The notes below the pieces were generated by a model. That model was not told the origin of the DNA and did not search any database. It was given only the letters and a program-made list of their open reading frames with translations. DNA of 64,000 nucleotides from Anticarsia gemmatalis (taxonomy: Eukaryota; Arthropoda; Insecta; Lepidoptera; Erebidae), in the NCBI RefSeq assembly GCF_050436995.1, contig NC_134745.1, forward strand, positions 620,001 through 684,000, written 5' to 3'. How positions within the stretch are numbered: position 1 is the stretch's first letter; each line of letters begins with the position of its first letter. This document shows, one piece after another, positions 1-12,700 of the stretch. The position numbers were made by a program, and so were the translations under genes.

Positions 1-803
1 AACCTTTTTGCGCTAAACGGTAAAATCTATCGTTGAGGTATATCCCGTGTATTACATATTTTCCTAATTACGTCATATGATTTAAAAATAACATGTGTTA
101 TAGTAGTTAGTTTCCTTATTACTAAGTGAATTAGGACAATCACGCGATGTATACTATTTAGTCGCTAATCACGTAAGTTTACAATGCCTGCGGAATTTTT
201 ATAAGGATAACTGATGGTTAAAATAATTTGCCAATAGACCATATTGGTATCCTGAAACAAGTAACGGGAAATCTTTTTGCGCAAACCACGGCCGGTGGCT
301 AGTACTGTATAAGCGTATATCCAGTGGGTGTATTACGGTATACGCACTCCTACATACCGACAACTGGTCGCAAGAAATCGACCTACAAAATCAAATGAAC
401 TACAGATACCGATAGCCGCACAGTGATATTTGAGCTCCTTTGAAACTTGAGTAAAAGGTGTCCTTATTGTCGTCCTGGTACGCCTCCAGCAGTTTTGGAG
501 AAAAAACAAAAGAAACTCTTGCTTTTTTCTGCAATATCGGCTGTGATCTTCGTCATCAATTGACAAATGAGAACTCGTTATTTATGTACCTAGCCAGTAT
601 AAACTTAAGTATAAACTATAGCTACCAAGGCGCAGGATAAGTTACCTGTGTCTGCTCATGTAAATCGCATCGTATCAATATTATGTCTCGAATATCAAGT
701 ACATAAACGGCAGAAGTAAAACAGTTGGTTTATTTATTTCTTCCTCGGTCCCGGCCGGTTTTTCATTCGTAATTGAGTCGTAAGCGCCGGAATGCGTCCG
801 CGC

Positions 804-914
804 TATAAAAGGACACAATCGCAATGATTACTCCACTGTCATCGGTCTAATATGCAAAAAGATCTTTGGTGGACCGTCTTTTGTGTAGCTTTAAACGCGT
901 CTTTTGTCAGTTAA
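804..914 (+). promoter_or_regulatory. TATA box with short 5' leader and signal-peptide-like ORF (candidate first exon)
   Basis: TATAAAA at 804-810 lies about 31 bp before a possible initiator A at 835 (TCCACTG), and an ATG follows at 852. The ORF has 20 codons, MQKDLWWTVFCVALNASFVS, a hydrophobic run like a secretion signal, then a TAA at 912. A weak donor, GTTAAT, sits at 910. This arrangement resembles the first exon of a secreted-protein gene, but I see no continuing exon downstream, so it may be a remnant or chance. Confidence 0.3.
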
Positions 915-3900
915 TGGTTGTTGAAATTCTTAACGTGGTGTATGTTGTGTATGTATATGCAATATTTGAATATACTTTTATCGTTCTCCTAAAGACACTT
1001 CGTTGAGAAATATAAACATCTTCGTCTTCCGTATTTACTTATTATGAAAATAGTATCATAAATAATCGAGCTATCCGCCAACTGCTATTAACGGATTTTA
1101 AATAGTTTAGCAAGCAAAAGTTGTTTATATCCTATCCGTAACCAGCCGCTAGCCGCTCCTCCTGCTTAAAATGCTCATTTCGAAACCATGGAAAAACATA
1201 AGGTGCAAAAACAATTAAGCGCAAACTTTGAAGACGAGCATTAAAATGCAACTGCACTTTGCAAGTTAAGCAGCTAAGTTCTGGATAATGAGTTACTTTC
1301 TCTGTTGGCGACCAGTTCTTTGCAATAACAATAAATATGGAGTTTTATACGGCCGTTTTGTGTTTCATATTTTTTATTTTGTCCCGATGAATGAGTCGAA
1401 AAGGCTCCGCTTCGATTTTGCGGAGAGGTCACTCAACCCGGTCGGATGCTTGGAGGATTATTCTATTCAGCCTTTTTCGATGAATAAAGGATTTATGTGC
1501 TACATTTTCTTTGCTTGCAAAATGGTAATCGGTTTAGCGACTGTATTAAGAACTACTATTTAGTCTTTATCTTCATACAGCTTTTTTCTTTTGTTTTGTG
1601 CAGTTTTCAAGCTAAAAACAGCAAATTACTCGCTCAATCCGCTCTTAGCAAAATGCTATACATAATAACTAAATACAGCCCTTTCCGTTTAAGATCATAA
1701 GTAAAAGTTACTTATGATCTTAGATAGATGTGTAGATTCAATAAAATGGTACGTACGTTTGTATAGTGTCAATATACTATCGTTATCGCTCTAACTCAAT
1801 ATTATAACTAGCTGCAATAATCAAACAATGGAGATAACGTCAAAAGCAAGCTCTAATTTGTCATTTGAATCTTGAAGTTTACACCCAAGCAGTGCGATAT
1901 TCAAATCGAGACTCGAGAGCTAAATGAATTAAACCCAGGCAAACGAGCGTTAATTCGTGTAATGATATTATCCCCAGTTAAACTAGCTCGTTAGCAACTG
2001 AATGTTAAAATAAATTCTTTGATTTCCACTAAAAAGGAAAGGTCTAGTTGCAGACTGAAATTTGCTAATTTGCAGCCAATGGCTTTGAATTCCGTTTTGC
2101 TTCTTATTAAAGGGTTATCTTGTGAGAAATCGGTATAAGGCATGTACAATCAAATTGCTACTGAGTGCTACTGCTACTACTACTGGTAATTGTCTGGTTT
2201 AGTTCCTCGACTTGAGTAGTTCTAATCTGTTTGTTTGTATTGTCCTTATTCAACAGGCAAATATTAAGTCTATAAAAGATATTAATCGTACTCTCATATT
2301 TGGATATCGATTTATTAAATTGGTATAACAAAACCACTTTATATCATCTCGGGTAATGGTTTCTGCTGTATGAAGTAGATAAATATCGCAAGTTTACTTT
2401 TCATTCTTCCTTCTTTTCTTTTTCTTAGAAAACCTTACTACATTTTTATCCGACAGCGGCATAGAAAAGCCATTGTTCCCTCACAGTAGCATTTTTGCTT
2501 CTTTTTCAGAATAAGGCTGTAGAATTTCCGCGCGGGAAACCTGCGTATCATCGCTATTGTTCTCCGGTTTTTGTGCACGAACTATAATTTAGATTAAAAA
2601 TGAACTCCGTTCCTCCTAATTTGAATAGTAGTGTTTTGTGGTTTCCCAAAGTTCGTTGAACTGCCTAATATGGAGTGATGGTAATTAATTATCTCTGGGC
2701 CCGATCTCACGAAGATTAAACGATTAATATTAAATTTTATGCTTTACGAATCAAAGTAAACACTAAACACAGACATGGTCAAAATATACATTTGCATTTC
2801 GTGGTAAATAAGCTCCGAATTTCGACTGATAAGGTTTTTTTGCAAGTTTAGCTACACAGTAGATTCCTTATTGATTTTAGCGGTACATACGATAAAAATA
2901 TAAATGAAACTCAAAAGATGGGCTGAACAAGCTTCATACTTTTTATTGACGCAATGTCATTCAAGGAATTCTTATAAAAAATCGATATGAGTAATTAGCA
3001 CGTTGCTTCGTTCAAGTCGTATTGCGCACAGGTATTTGGTATTCTGCATTATTTATGGTGTTGCGTATTGTTATCGATGATAGGCTGTATGCGGTGAGTC
3101 AGTGGCACGGTGGCTCGGACATCGTTGTCTTTGCCACCGTAGCCTACTTACGCGGCCATTGTATAGCTTGATTCAATTTAACGTGTTTCTAGGTTAAAGG
3201 TTGCCACTTTAATTCGATTATATCACTCTGCTTGGGTATTTTTGATTACTCATTCAATTATTTTTTTATAGAAAAGCAGCGGTAGTTTTGTTAGGTATCC
3301 TCCTAGACTGATTAAAATAAGCGTGTTGCATAGAGCAGGCTCGACTGCATTTTTAAGAAAACTACCGAACTGAGAATGCTTCTCAAACACAACACAAGTC
3401 ACAAATTACCTTACAAACATTCAAATCACGGTCATAAGTTCACAACATTATGATCAGAAGTCAACAATTTTATCTAAATGCTCTATATCTGGAACTAGTT
3501 ACACTAACGCACAAAACGAAGCTAACCAACTAAAAAGATCAGCCAAGCATAAACAATGACGTCGAAGGTCCTCTATTCGTTCTTAAATAAATATTTTCGG
3601 AAACGCTAAATAGGTACCCATCTACCAAAATTTTATTATTATGAAGCAGGTAGGCAAAACAATGGTTTACTCGTAATATTTTTAGGGCACGTGAATAAAA
3701 TTCCACCAAATCACACAAGAGACCTTTATTCCTTTCTTATTATAGAACGGATCTAGTTTTCAATGTAAATAGAACGCAGTCCTAAATAGTTCGCTATTAA
3801 GTACCGTATCAAAATAAATCCGGAACGAAACTTATTAATAGAAAAAAAAATTGTAGGGTATTATAAAATAAAAAATGGCGACTGTGGCCACAAACTAGGA

Positions 3901-6600
3901 ACTTAAACCACAATGACGTTGGTTTATACGAAAATTTCAGGAAAATTCAGACGAGAAACTGAATGCTAATTACTTACTCGGTATTATATTTATAAATCGT
4001 TATACCAACCTAGCTTTAAAGTATAATAAATTGTTCCTATTTTCCTTTCGAGTTATAAAGTGATTCCTCAACAACTGTTTCTCCTTATCAGCGCTCCCAC
4101 AATTATAAAGCTTGTTATAGTAAATTTACCTTTATGAAGGGTACCATCGATTGAAAGTCGATTTTGTTACTGGACAAACGTCCATGTCAAATTACCATGT
4201 TACTGTGGCTAACGTCAATTTGCTCTACAATAAATAAATAAATATAATTGGACAACTCACACACGGCCATTTAATTCCACAATAAGCAGAGCTTGTACTA
4301 TGGTCACCAAGTACCTGATAAACATACTTATATACTTATAAACTCATGTAGATAAATTAACATCCGTACAGTTAGAAAATTTTCGAGAAGCAAGTTTGAC
4401 CGTTTAAGGCATAGTTTTAGCATTAACTTGCTCGGGTTTCTTAGAAGATTACTCATTTATCTGAACCTGAATGGCTTAAGACGATAAGTAAGTTAATGCG
4501 CATGTTGCATCCGTAAGCCGGATGTCAAATACAAGACATGTGTGGGCCATAAATTGCCCATACTATATCCAAGTAAAATCAAGAAAGCTTCATGAAACTA
4601 CTCTAGAAACAATAATTTGGAAAGACTTTCAAAAGCAAGTGAACGCATACCAGAAGTCAGCACTCGAGTTGAGTCCATTGTATTGGCAAACCATTCATCA
4701 AATGCATTAAAACGTTTATTTTACTGGTGCTGGCGAAACTGGTTCACGTGCGAATAGTTTGCAAAACGAAATGCGTGGGGGTATATCGAAAAGCGGGATT
4801 ATGAACCGCTTTATTTGTTCGCTTTCTGGGTCGTCGGTCTCGGCTGACCCGTCTCGCCTCAACGAGAAAGTGACTATTCGCTTTTTCATATGCTTGTCGA
4901 TGCCATTTCAATGATCGGTTATTATTTATAGCCACCGACTTCCTTCGCAATCATTTAATAGCAGTTTTATTGGTTATAGGCAATTACATTAATAAAAACT
5001 CACGGCCGATAGACCATTACGGATAATTGAGCCTATATCGACAGACAGTCTGTCTTCGTCCAGTTCATTGTACGGGCAATGTCGCAGAAATATCATAAAC
5101 GGAAACTGAAATGTGTCAAACAAACGGTATGCGGTGACATCTTGGCACAAATATAAATAAACACGTACGGACACTAATTAGAACATTGAAAACTTTACGT
5201 GCCACCTTCCGCAGATTCATCTTTCCGCGTTCGTTCAAAAGACGCTTCTGACATTCATGCTGGCATTCAGAGAGCCACACAATAAGGTCTTTTAAATAGT
5301 TTCACGGTCCAACTCGAGCGTCGCACATGTCAGGAAGTAGCAGATGAAATATCAAAAGAACAAACGAAAACACAAGAACTTAGTAAATATAAATCCCATC
5401 ATGAGACAACGACGCGATGTGGGATTCTATTACCATAGTCCACAATGCATCGTGTTAAGGAGGAGGGAGAATGGGAATTGCTGTAATAATAATAGCAGAA
5501 GGCGCTTATTACAGTAATTCTGACTAATGAACGTTGACTGTATACCAATAAAAAGGTCACATGTCGATGTAACGAGCTGGATATGTGTATTATTTATAGA
5601 CGGACCAACACGCGGTTTTATTTATCTAGAGCCGCCCACCCGGCCGAGTCGGTGCCCGCGACACACATCATCTCAAAAAACTTAATGTTGCCACGTGATT
5701 TATGTGTTTTCCTCATAGTTTATTAAATACCAAAACTAATTCAATGTTACTACGTTTTATTACCATTGTAATGAATCACTCCAAATGCATTTAAGGATAA
5801 ACAAAGAACCACCCAATTTAATACAATTTTTTCGTCTGTCTGTTAACTCAATTCTAATAGGTTGCTAATGAAACGTTTGGTAGTAAATAAACAAACACTT
5901 CGTCGTTAAATGACCTTAATTTTTTGCTTACATATCAGATCTTTTGTTCGCGCGGCTAACTGTTTCGATGCCGGCTGAATTCCTGCAACATCCAGATTAG
6001 TGCATGGTGTCCTGGGTGACCGCTCGGTGCGAGATCACTTGAACTTGGAGCGCGCTTGTTGTGAACATCAAAAGCAGTCACGTAAAAGCTGTCGCGGAGG
6101 ACAGACGCGCTGTCGCCGCCTCCTGCCCCCTTTTAGCCTGAAAGGATACGTGCGTTTATTTCGGGATCGACACTTCTTCCTTTTTGAATTATTGTGAACT
6201 TCGTTACGTAAATTGTGGGAAGTGCATCTGTTATTCCTCGGCTCGAGATTCGAAAGCTCAAGTTTAATATACTATTTATATTTTAGAGACTACTAAAGTT
6301 CGGGGTGTAAACGATCCGTTTCAAAAGATAACTTTATCTAGTGTACACCACATGGATCGTAACCCCATTTTATAGATAGAAACGTGGTGACTGTTTACAT
6401 GATAAACAAAGTTCGTTGGTATTTGTGTATCGATGTTTTATATTGAAAGAGTGCTGTCTACGTCAGGATTCTGTGAATATTGTGTGTAATACTACGTATC
6501 TACACATTTTCCTGTTTCGCCGCCGCAATTAGCTACATCTAGGTGTATTTAATGAAACTGGAACAAGATTTGTTTACTGAAAGTGTTGGTAATGTTTGGG
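915..6600. other. AT-rich sequence without recognised genes
   Basis: No exon, RNA gene or clear repeat family was recognised. It holds one perfect hairpin (1690-1722) and a CpG-richer patch near 5940-6195 that could be promoter or 5' UTR sequence of hpo. Short ORFs here have no coding character. Confidence 0.5.
1690..1722. repeat. perfect 15-bp inverted repeat with 3-nt loop
   Basis: The arm TAAGATCATAAGTAA at 1690-1704 is repeated exactly in reverse complement at 1708-1722, around the loop AAG. It lies just after a short ORF and is not part of a repeat I recognise. Confidence 0.8.
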
Positions 6601-6726
6601 ACATGGTGAAAATGGGAGCCCCTCATGGATAGTGAGGGCAGGCTGGTGTTTTGGAAGAGCGGTGTGTGGGAGGGGGGAGCCCCCACCCTCAGTTGTAACA
6701 CCTGTAAGAAACGGCGCGCCGACAGA

Positions 6727-6752
6727 ATGAGCGCCAATGAACGCCCCCAGGG
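6727..6752 (+). CDS. hpo: hpo coding exon 1 (start codon exon, inferred)
   Basis: It encodes MSANERPQ plus two bases of a Gly codon and ends at a strong donor (CAGGG|GTGAGT). The two-base overhang joins exactly to the single base at the start of exon 2, reading PQGELKKLSEESL, and the resulting short N-terminus has the length expected of MST1/2. The ATG has A at -3. The same frame stays open upstream to another ATG at 6625, with a TGA at 6607, so the true start could be 34 codons earlier. Exon 2 is nearly 10 kb away, so a transcript is needed to confirm this exon. Confidence 0.6.
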
Positions 6753-9700
6753 GTGAGTTTGGAAGTTTTTTAGACTTTTCATGCGGAAAATAAAGTAAAT
6801 AAAACACTGTTTTTGCTCCCTATTCAGCCTGTAGTAACTCGTAGACTCACGAGCTCCCTGATGCTAAATAAGTCTCAATATATTCTAAGAAAACGCTATT
6901 TCTGACTTAATGCATGCTACAGTGTTGCATTGCAGATGTACTGTAGGGCTATTTATTCGACGTGAAGATTCATAATGATTGATTTCTCTTCACCTTTGCG
7001 GTATTATTCCTAAATCACTATTGCAAGAGTTATACCTTGTATCGATTCTTAAAATTTCGGGTCTGGAAGTAAATCGATTAATAGTGAAGGTACAGTTTTT
7101 GTTCCTCAAATCTTTTACAGTCTGTTAAGCATTCACAGCAAAATCGGTGAAGCGATTATCATTATACGTTGTTGCTTATTCCAGGAAAATTTGCAATTTT
7201 GGTTGCTTAATTTACTGTTAAGTGTATTGTTTTAAATCTAGCCAATCAAAGTTACGCCCAGAAACAAATCCTAGTTATCTTATTAATATTATAAACACGA
7301 TAGTGATAAAATATGAGATCAAAAGGGAGTGTGTGAGGATGGATGTTTATATCTATGGTTGTTTGTTTGTTGGTTTGTTACTTTACGTTTGTATTATAAA
7401 TATTGAATTTTGTGAGGATGTTGCTTTCGCGTGAAAAAGTACACCTGCTGGATAAACTTTTATGAAATGAGGCACGCAGGTAGTTTATACCCTGGATAAC
7501 ACGTAGAATACTAACAATTCCGAGTCTTTCAATGCAGACGAAGTCACAGTCAGAAGCATCTCCACAAACAATAAATTGTCTAATAAAACAGCATACAAAT
7601 AGGTGAGTCATTGATGAATGTTCGCAACAAATGGACAGCACCACACAGTCTACGAGACGTTGCTTGTTATTATTGGAATCAGAAAATAAACAAGCATACT
7701 ACGTCCCTATACAATAACATTCCTGCAACCGACTCGGTCGCCAGATGCATTATATTTTAGCTGCAGTAAAATATACTAGGAATTTTCAGAATTTTACAAC
7801 TGCTATAATATTTTTGGAGGTCAATTCTGCCATTTAGGAAAGAAAAACGAATGTCATTATTTAATGGTAGTAGCAATAAAGTCTATTATGGTGATCCGAA
7901 TCCAAATTTGTTTTTGTATCTCGGAAAATGGAGTAGATGTAGCGACCTAGTAGGTCTATCTTTAAAATTGTGTCAATGATTTGAGGAACAATACGCTATT
8001 TTTTTACCGTTCAGTAGATTTTGTTATCAGCACTAAGTTTTTGTGCCCACATTTACAGGATTCGTTATACACCTACTTAGTCTTGGCCATTCTAGTGCCA
8101 CTGACAAAGATTTAGGGGTTCTGTAGTACAGTGAAGGAAGATGCCCTGACCTGTTCTTCACGGTACTGCTGCTTATCGATTGGCTTTAAGCATTCAGGTC
8201 TGTTCCAGATAATCTCGACTAATCTAAATTAACGTTACTGAGGAAGGACTAAACAGGTCTACCAAACCTGTTAGCATCTCACTACTTTGTAATGGGACAA
8301 TGTTTGCTCCTAGATATCAAAGGCTTAATATAAATCCAATCTTGAGTCTCTGCAATGTAAAGTTCCAAATCGCTAAGATTACTCTGTCAATTAAACCGCG
8401 TTCCTCTAAATACCTCGAGTGCCAGCACTCTGTACGCAAATAGACAGTTATTTTGAACCATTTGAACAAATCCACTGCATTGTGTACTTATTTTCGCCTT
8501 GTTGCTTAAGGGTAAAATAATATTTGCATGATTCACACGTTCCTGTATAGGTCGGAACACTCGGAACCTGTTTTCCTTGTCCGTAGTCGCTACAATTTTT
8601 AATATGGAAGCCATTGGACGTGTTCACTACGATATTTGTGTATTATTGTTAATGAAACAATGGAACAAAGAGTCGAATTATTGTTTTTATCTCCCTTTGT
8701 ATGTGATGTACTTAGTTGTAATGGTCCCGTTTGTATGTTGCATCACAGATTGAATGGATCTACGTAACTTGTAATATGATTCAAAATAAAATTAAAATCA
8801 GGACGGTATTTTTTGGTTTACTAGCTGACCCGCGCACATTCTCTTGCGTCACATAAGAATTGGTCATACTTTTCCCCGTTTTTGTAACATTTTTCATTGC
8901 TCCTCCGCTCCTAATGATCGCAGTGTTATATAGCCTTCCTCAATAAGTACTAATAAGTAGGCTATCCAACAGTAAAATATTTTTTCACTTCGCACCAGTA
9001 GTTCTTGAGATTAGCGCGTTAAACCAAACAAACAAATTATATAGTTTTGTCGACTATTATTCGAATGTAATGCCATATTGAACAGATATTGTAGACACAT
9101 GTGTTCATAATCATAAATAAAAACTATTTTCAGTGGCTTTGCCAAACCGAAAGTAGATTTTGTAATCTCCAAAATCATGTCAGTTAAATCTACATGATTG
9201 AGCGATTCAATTTCACATGGTCGATTAAGCAGCTATTACATCATTAATGTAGATAATCCGGTGACTAAGTTGATCGATGAATGATTAGGACTTACTGCAA
9301 TCAGGATTTTATACGCTAAAATATACACCATGATTGATTTTCTTGAAGACTTCTTTACAAAAATACTGCAGAAACTGGAGTTTGTTGACAAAAAGCACTA
9401 TGTTTTTCAACAGTGTCCTGACCTTACCCCTCACTAGGTTCCGCAAAGAAAACATGTTGTTTTCTTTTTCCATTTTTCTCAACCAATCTTCATAATTTTC
9501 TTAAGCTGGAAACGATTGTATCGGACGGAAAAATAGTCTTCTTAGATAAAATCCATCCGTTTTTTTTCGATCTTATTTTCCAGATTACATTTAGCTAATC
9601 CAGAAAATTGTTTCACAATTCACGGCTATAAGTATGTAGTTTATGCTTATTCCTCCAGAGGCCATTTCTCGTAAGAGGGTCCTTATTTATTGTTACAAGT

Positions 9701-12700
9701 AATACCGTTACAGAATATACGAATACAATTAAGTTAAAAGCCTTAGAGATACAAGTCTGAGTCTTGTGACCTTTTTCAAATTAAAGATGGATGGATATTA
9801 CCTATTTTGTTTATCGTTTTGTCGTATGAGTTATGAGAACGGTTTCAAATATGTACTAAGGATTTTTTTGTGTGGAGGCGTAGACGAAAAATTTGATCAA
9901 TTTTTGATCTACCTTCTTTTTTCCTTCATGTTTTGGTTCGATTTACTTATCTTTTTTCTCAACATTTTTCAATAGTTATCTTTTGGAAGACGAAGTTTTT
10001 AGAAGATTGCGGATTAAAAGTCGTTGTATATTACGATGTTACTTGATTTAGAACAGTTATATTAGTGCAATGAATCCGGATGTAATTAAATGAATCATGG
10101 AGTACTGTAGTTTTCTAACTTTCCAATATATTCGAAAGGCAAATAACCCAATGATTCACTAATGAATGGTACCTAAATATTCTGTCAAAAATATTACGCA
10201 ATTCTTTTACAAGGACACGAGAAAAGTAGACATATAAAGACGATAAAAGCGAAGATAAACTTAGGTACTCAAAGTAAAAAGCTAAGTAATCGTCTTCGGA
10301 AAGACTACCACTGTATAAAGATCTAGGTATGTATTTAATACAATGAAGACTCACATACCATATGTTAGAACATGTGCGGTGTATTTAACCCATAAATGTC
10401 AACTATTGCACACGTGTGCGCCCGGCACATGTTTACTTACAAAGAATTTATCTGCGCGACACATTCACATATTCCTTTTGTGGCTGCTCTAGATTCTCTT
10501 TTTCAGTTTATTAAAGTGCTTTGAAATAGCTACGAGGATAATCAACCGCAATGTCTTTGCTTAGATTTGAAAACTAGATTTGGTATGAAATTTTCTATTT
10601 CCATTCAGGACTTTATTCTGAAAGAAAGTATACATAGGTAGGTACTTTCTTAAACTTTTCTTTAGCCCATTACTGGCCCACTGCTGGGCAAGCCTCCCAT
10701 GGGAGAGAGGGATTAGGCCTTGAGTCAATCACCCTGGCCAAGTACGGGTTGGGGACTTTGTTTCCTTTTTGTTTACTTAAAGTTTCATCACGATTTTCCT
10801 TCACCGTCAGAGCAAGTAAGATTCATGAGATTCGATATAATTAGATTCAGTAGTTTAGATGTTGAAATATCACAGACATACAGGATCGTTATGAAAGAGT
10901 GTTAGGGATTTAAACAAAAGCATACCAAACATGCAGAGGTATCATAAACTAGTACTAAGGATAACAAACTGAAGTTAAGTTATAGAGAACCAGATACATT
11001 ACATAAGTGACAGTCGCGATTGGCCTATTTCTTACAACATTCACAAGTTGGGATTGCATCAGCAAACTTTAGTAAGAGGTGTTGTTATCGAAAGTTGTCC
11101 CTATGAACAAGAAAGGGGATCTCTTAGTGGATCTAATGTGATTGATGCTGGGAAAGTTCCAGAACTATTTTGGAGAGCATTCATAACTCGACTCTCAGAA
11201 GTAATTTTTTGTCGATTGATTGCCGATTCGACTTGTTTTTTAGCTATAGATATAGCTAGAGGTTCCAACAACAGTTTTTTAAAGTCTCGTTTAAAATAAG
11301 TAACTTTTTTGTATGTTTCGATCTCGTAACTTGGTTTTTATTTATTTTTCTTTCTTTATGCGCAATGTGCGTTTAAATGTGCATGGCACCCATAAAATTA
11401 TATTTTTCAAACGACCTTTAGTTTCCGTGTCACAAGCTAACGACACTGTAAGCAGACATGACAGCTATAAACCTTTATTTTTTACTGCAAGTACCTTTAA
11501 ATATCACAAAACGGTACATAGTAATGCCATGAGAAATCAAATTATTTGTTAATATAGGTCAAATTTTGACAATTAAGATAGTAATTACTGAATTTACCAC
11601 TAGTCCCGAAAGCCTTTATGTCTTTGGAGTCATAGCATTACCCTGTCCCACACCAGGCATTTTGGCAACGCTCATTCTGTTTGGGTGCATTATATTAAGA
11701 TTTTCTTCATACTGATGGCAGTTCAATATCTTAATAGACCATGCTTGCAGGCTCTTGATCCTAATGAATATGTAATTAACAATCTAGTACTCACTATTGC
11801 TATGACCAGAGAATGTGGGACTAATAATTGAATGATCAATCATAATATTATGTTTATACATCTGTACTAATATTGACATAACAATGTGATTATTATCGAT
11901 GAGAGTCAACTCAAAACTAAGTTTGAATTAACCCTTGTTTCGTGTTAGGAGTTTTGACCGGAATTGATTTATTCGGGTTTAAAAACTTCTTTGTTGTGAT
12001 TGTCCATCCGCCCGTAAAGGGTCTTCAATTTTGTATAAACGGAACAGTGAAAATATTCTTGCCGATGTTTCCAATTTTATATGGAAAACTCGAGCTTGGC
12101 TTTGGAATGTACCTTTTGTACCTTTTTGCGTTTAATTAATCAACTACCTAGCTAAAATCGAAGCACATTTGCTTGGTCTGGAGATGTTTCATCATAAATA
12201 CATTGAAACCGTTTACTATACTCTTCTACGAAATAGATCTGTTTTCTGTCGTTTAAGAGCAGTTTATATAACTTACTCCCTTTTCCTGGTGAACAAATCA
12301 CTTTTAAATGTAGAGGTGTGTCGGTATTTGTATAGTATGATAGTCAGTATCTCAAACCAGTAGCATATAAATACAGGTCCGCGACCACTTTCTCAATTAA
12401 TCTGTCATTCTACGTAACCTGCCTTTGATTTTGATACAAGAATTCAAGAAATACCATAAATAAAATCAAAATCATGATATAACGACTATCATGTTCACAC
12501 ATGATAGTCGTTACAATAACTCAACATACCACTAGCTCGAAATGGAGATACAACCTTATGAGAAGAGCTAGCAGTCAACTTACGGCCACACTTTTCAGTC
12601 GTCAAAAGATATACAATTTGGTTGATACCATAATTATCCAAATTCCTATTGTAAATACCATGTCACCAATCCTTATTTCTGTAATTTTAAAGTCACTATA

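Noticed and set aside
6549..6807. Two overlapping 77-codon minus-strand ORFs
   Set aside because: No recognised domain; they overlap the better supported hpo first exon on the other strand.
11048..11299. 83-codon ORF in hpo intron 1
   Set aside because: No recognised domain, no splice signals and ordinary intronic composition.
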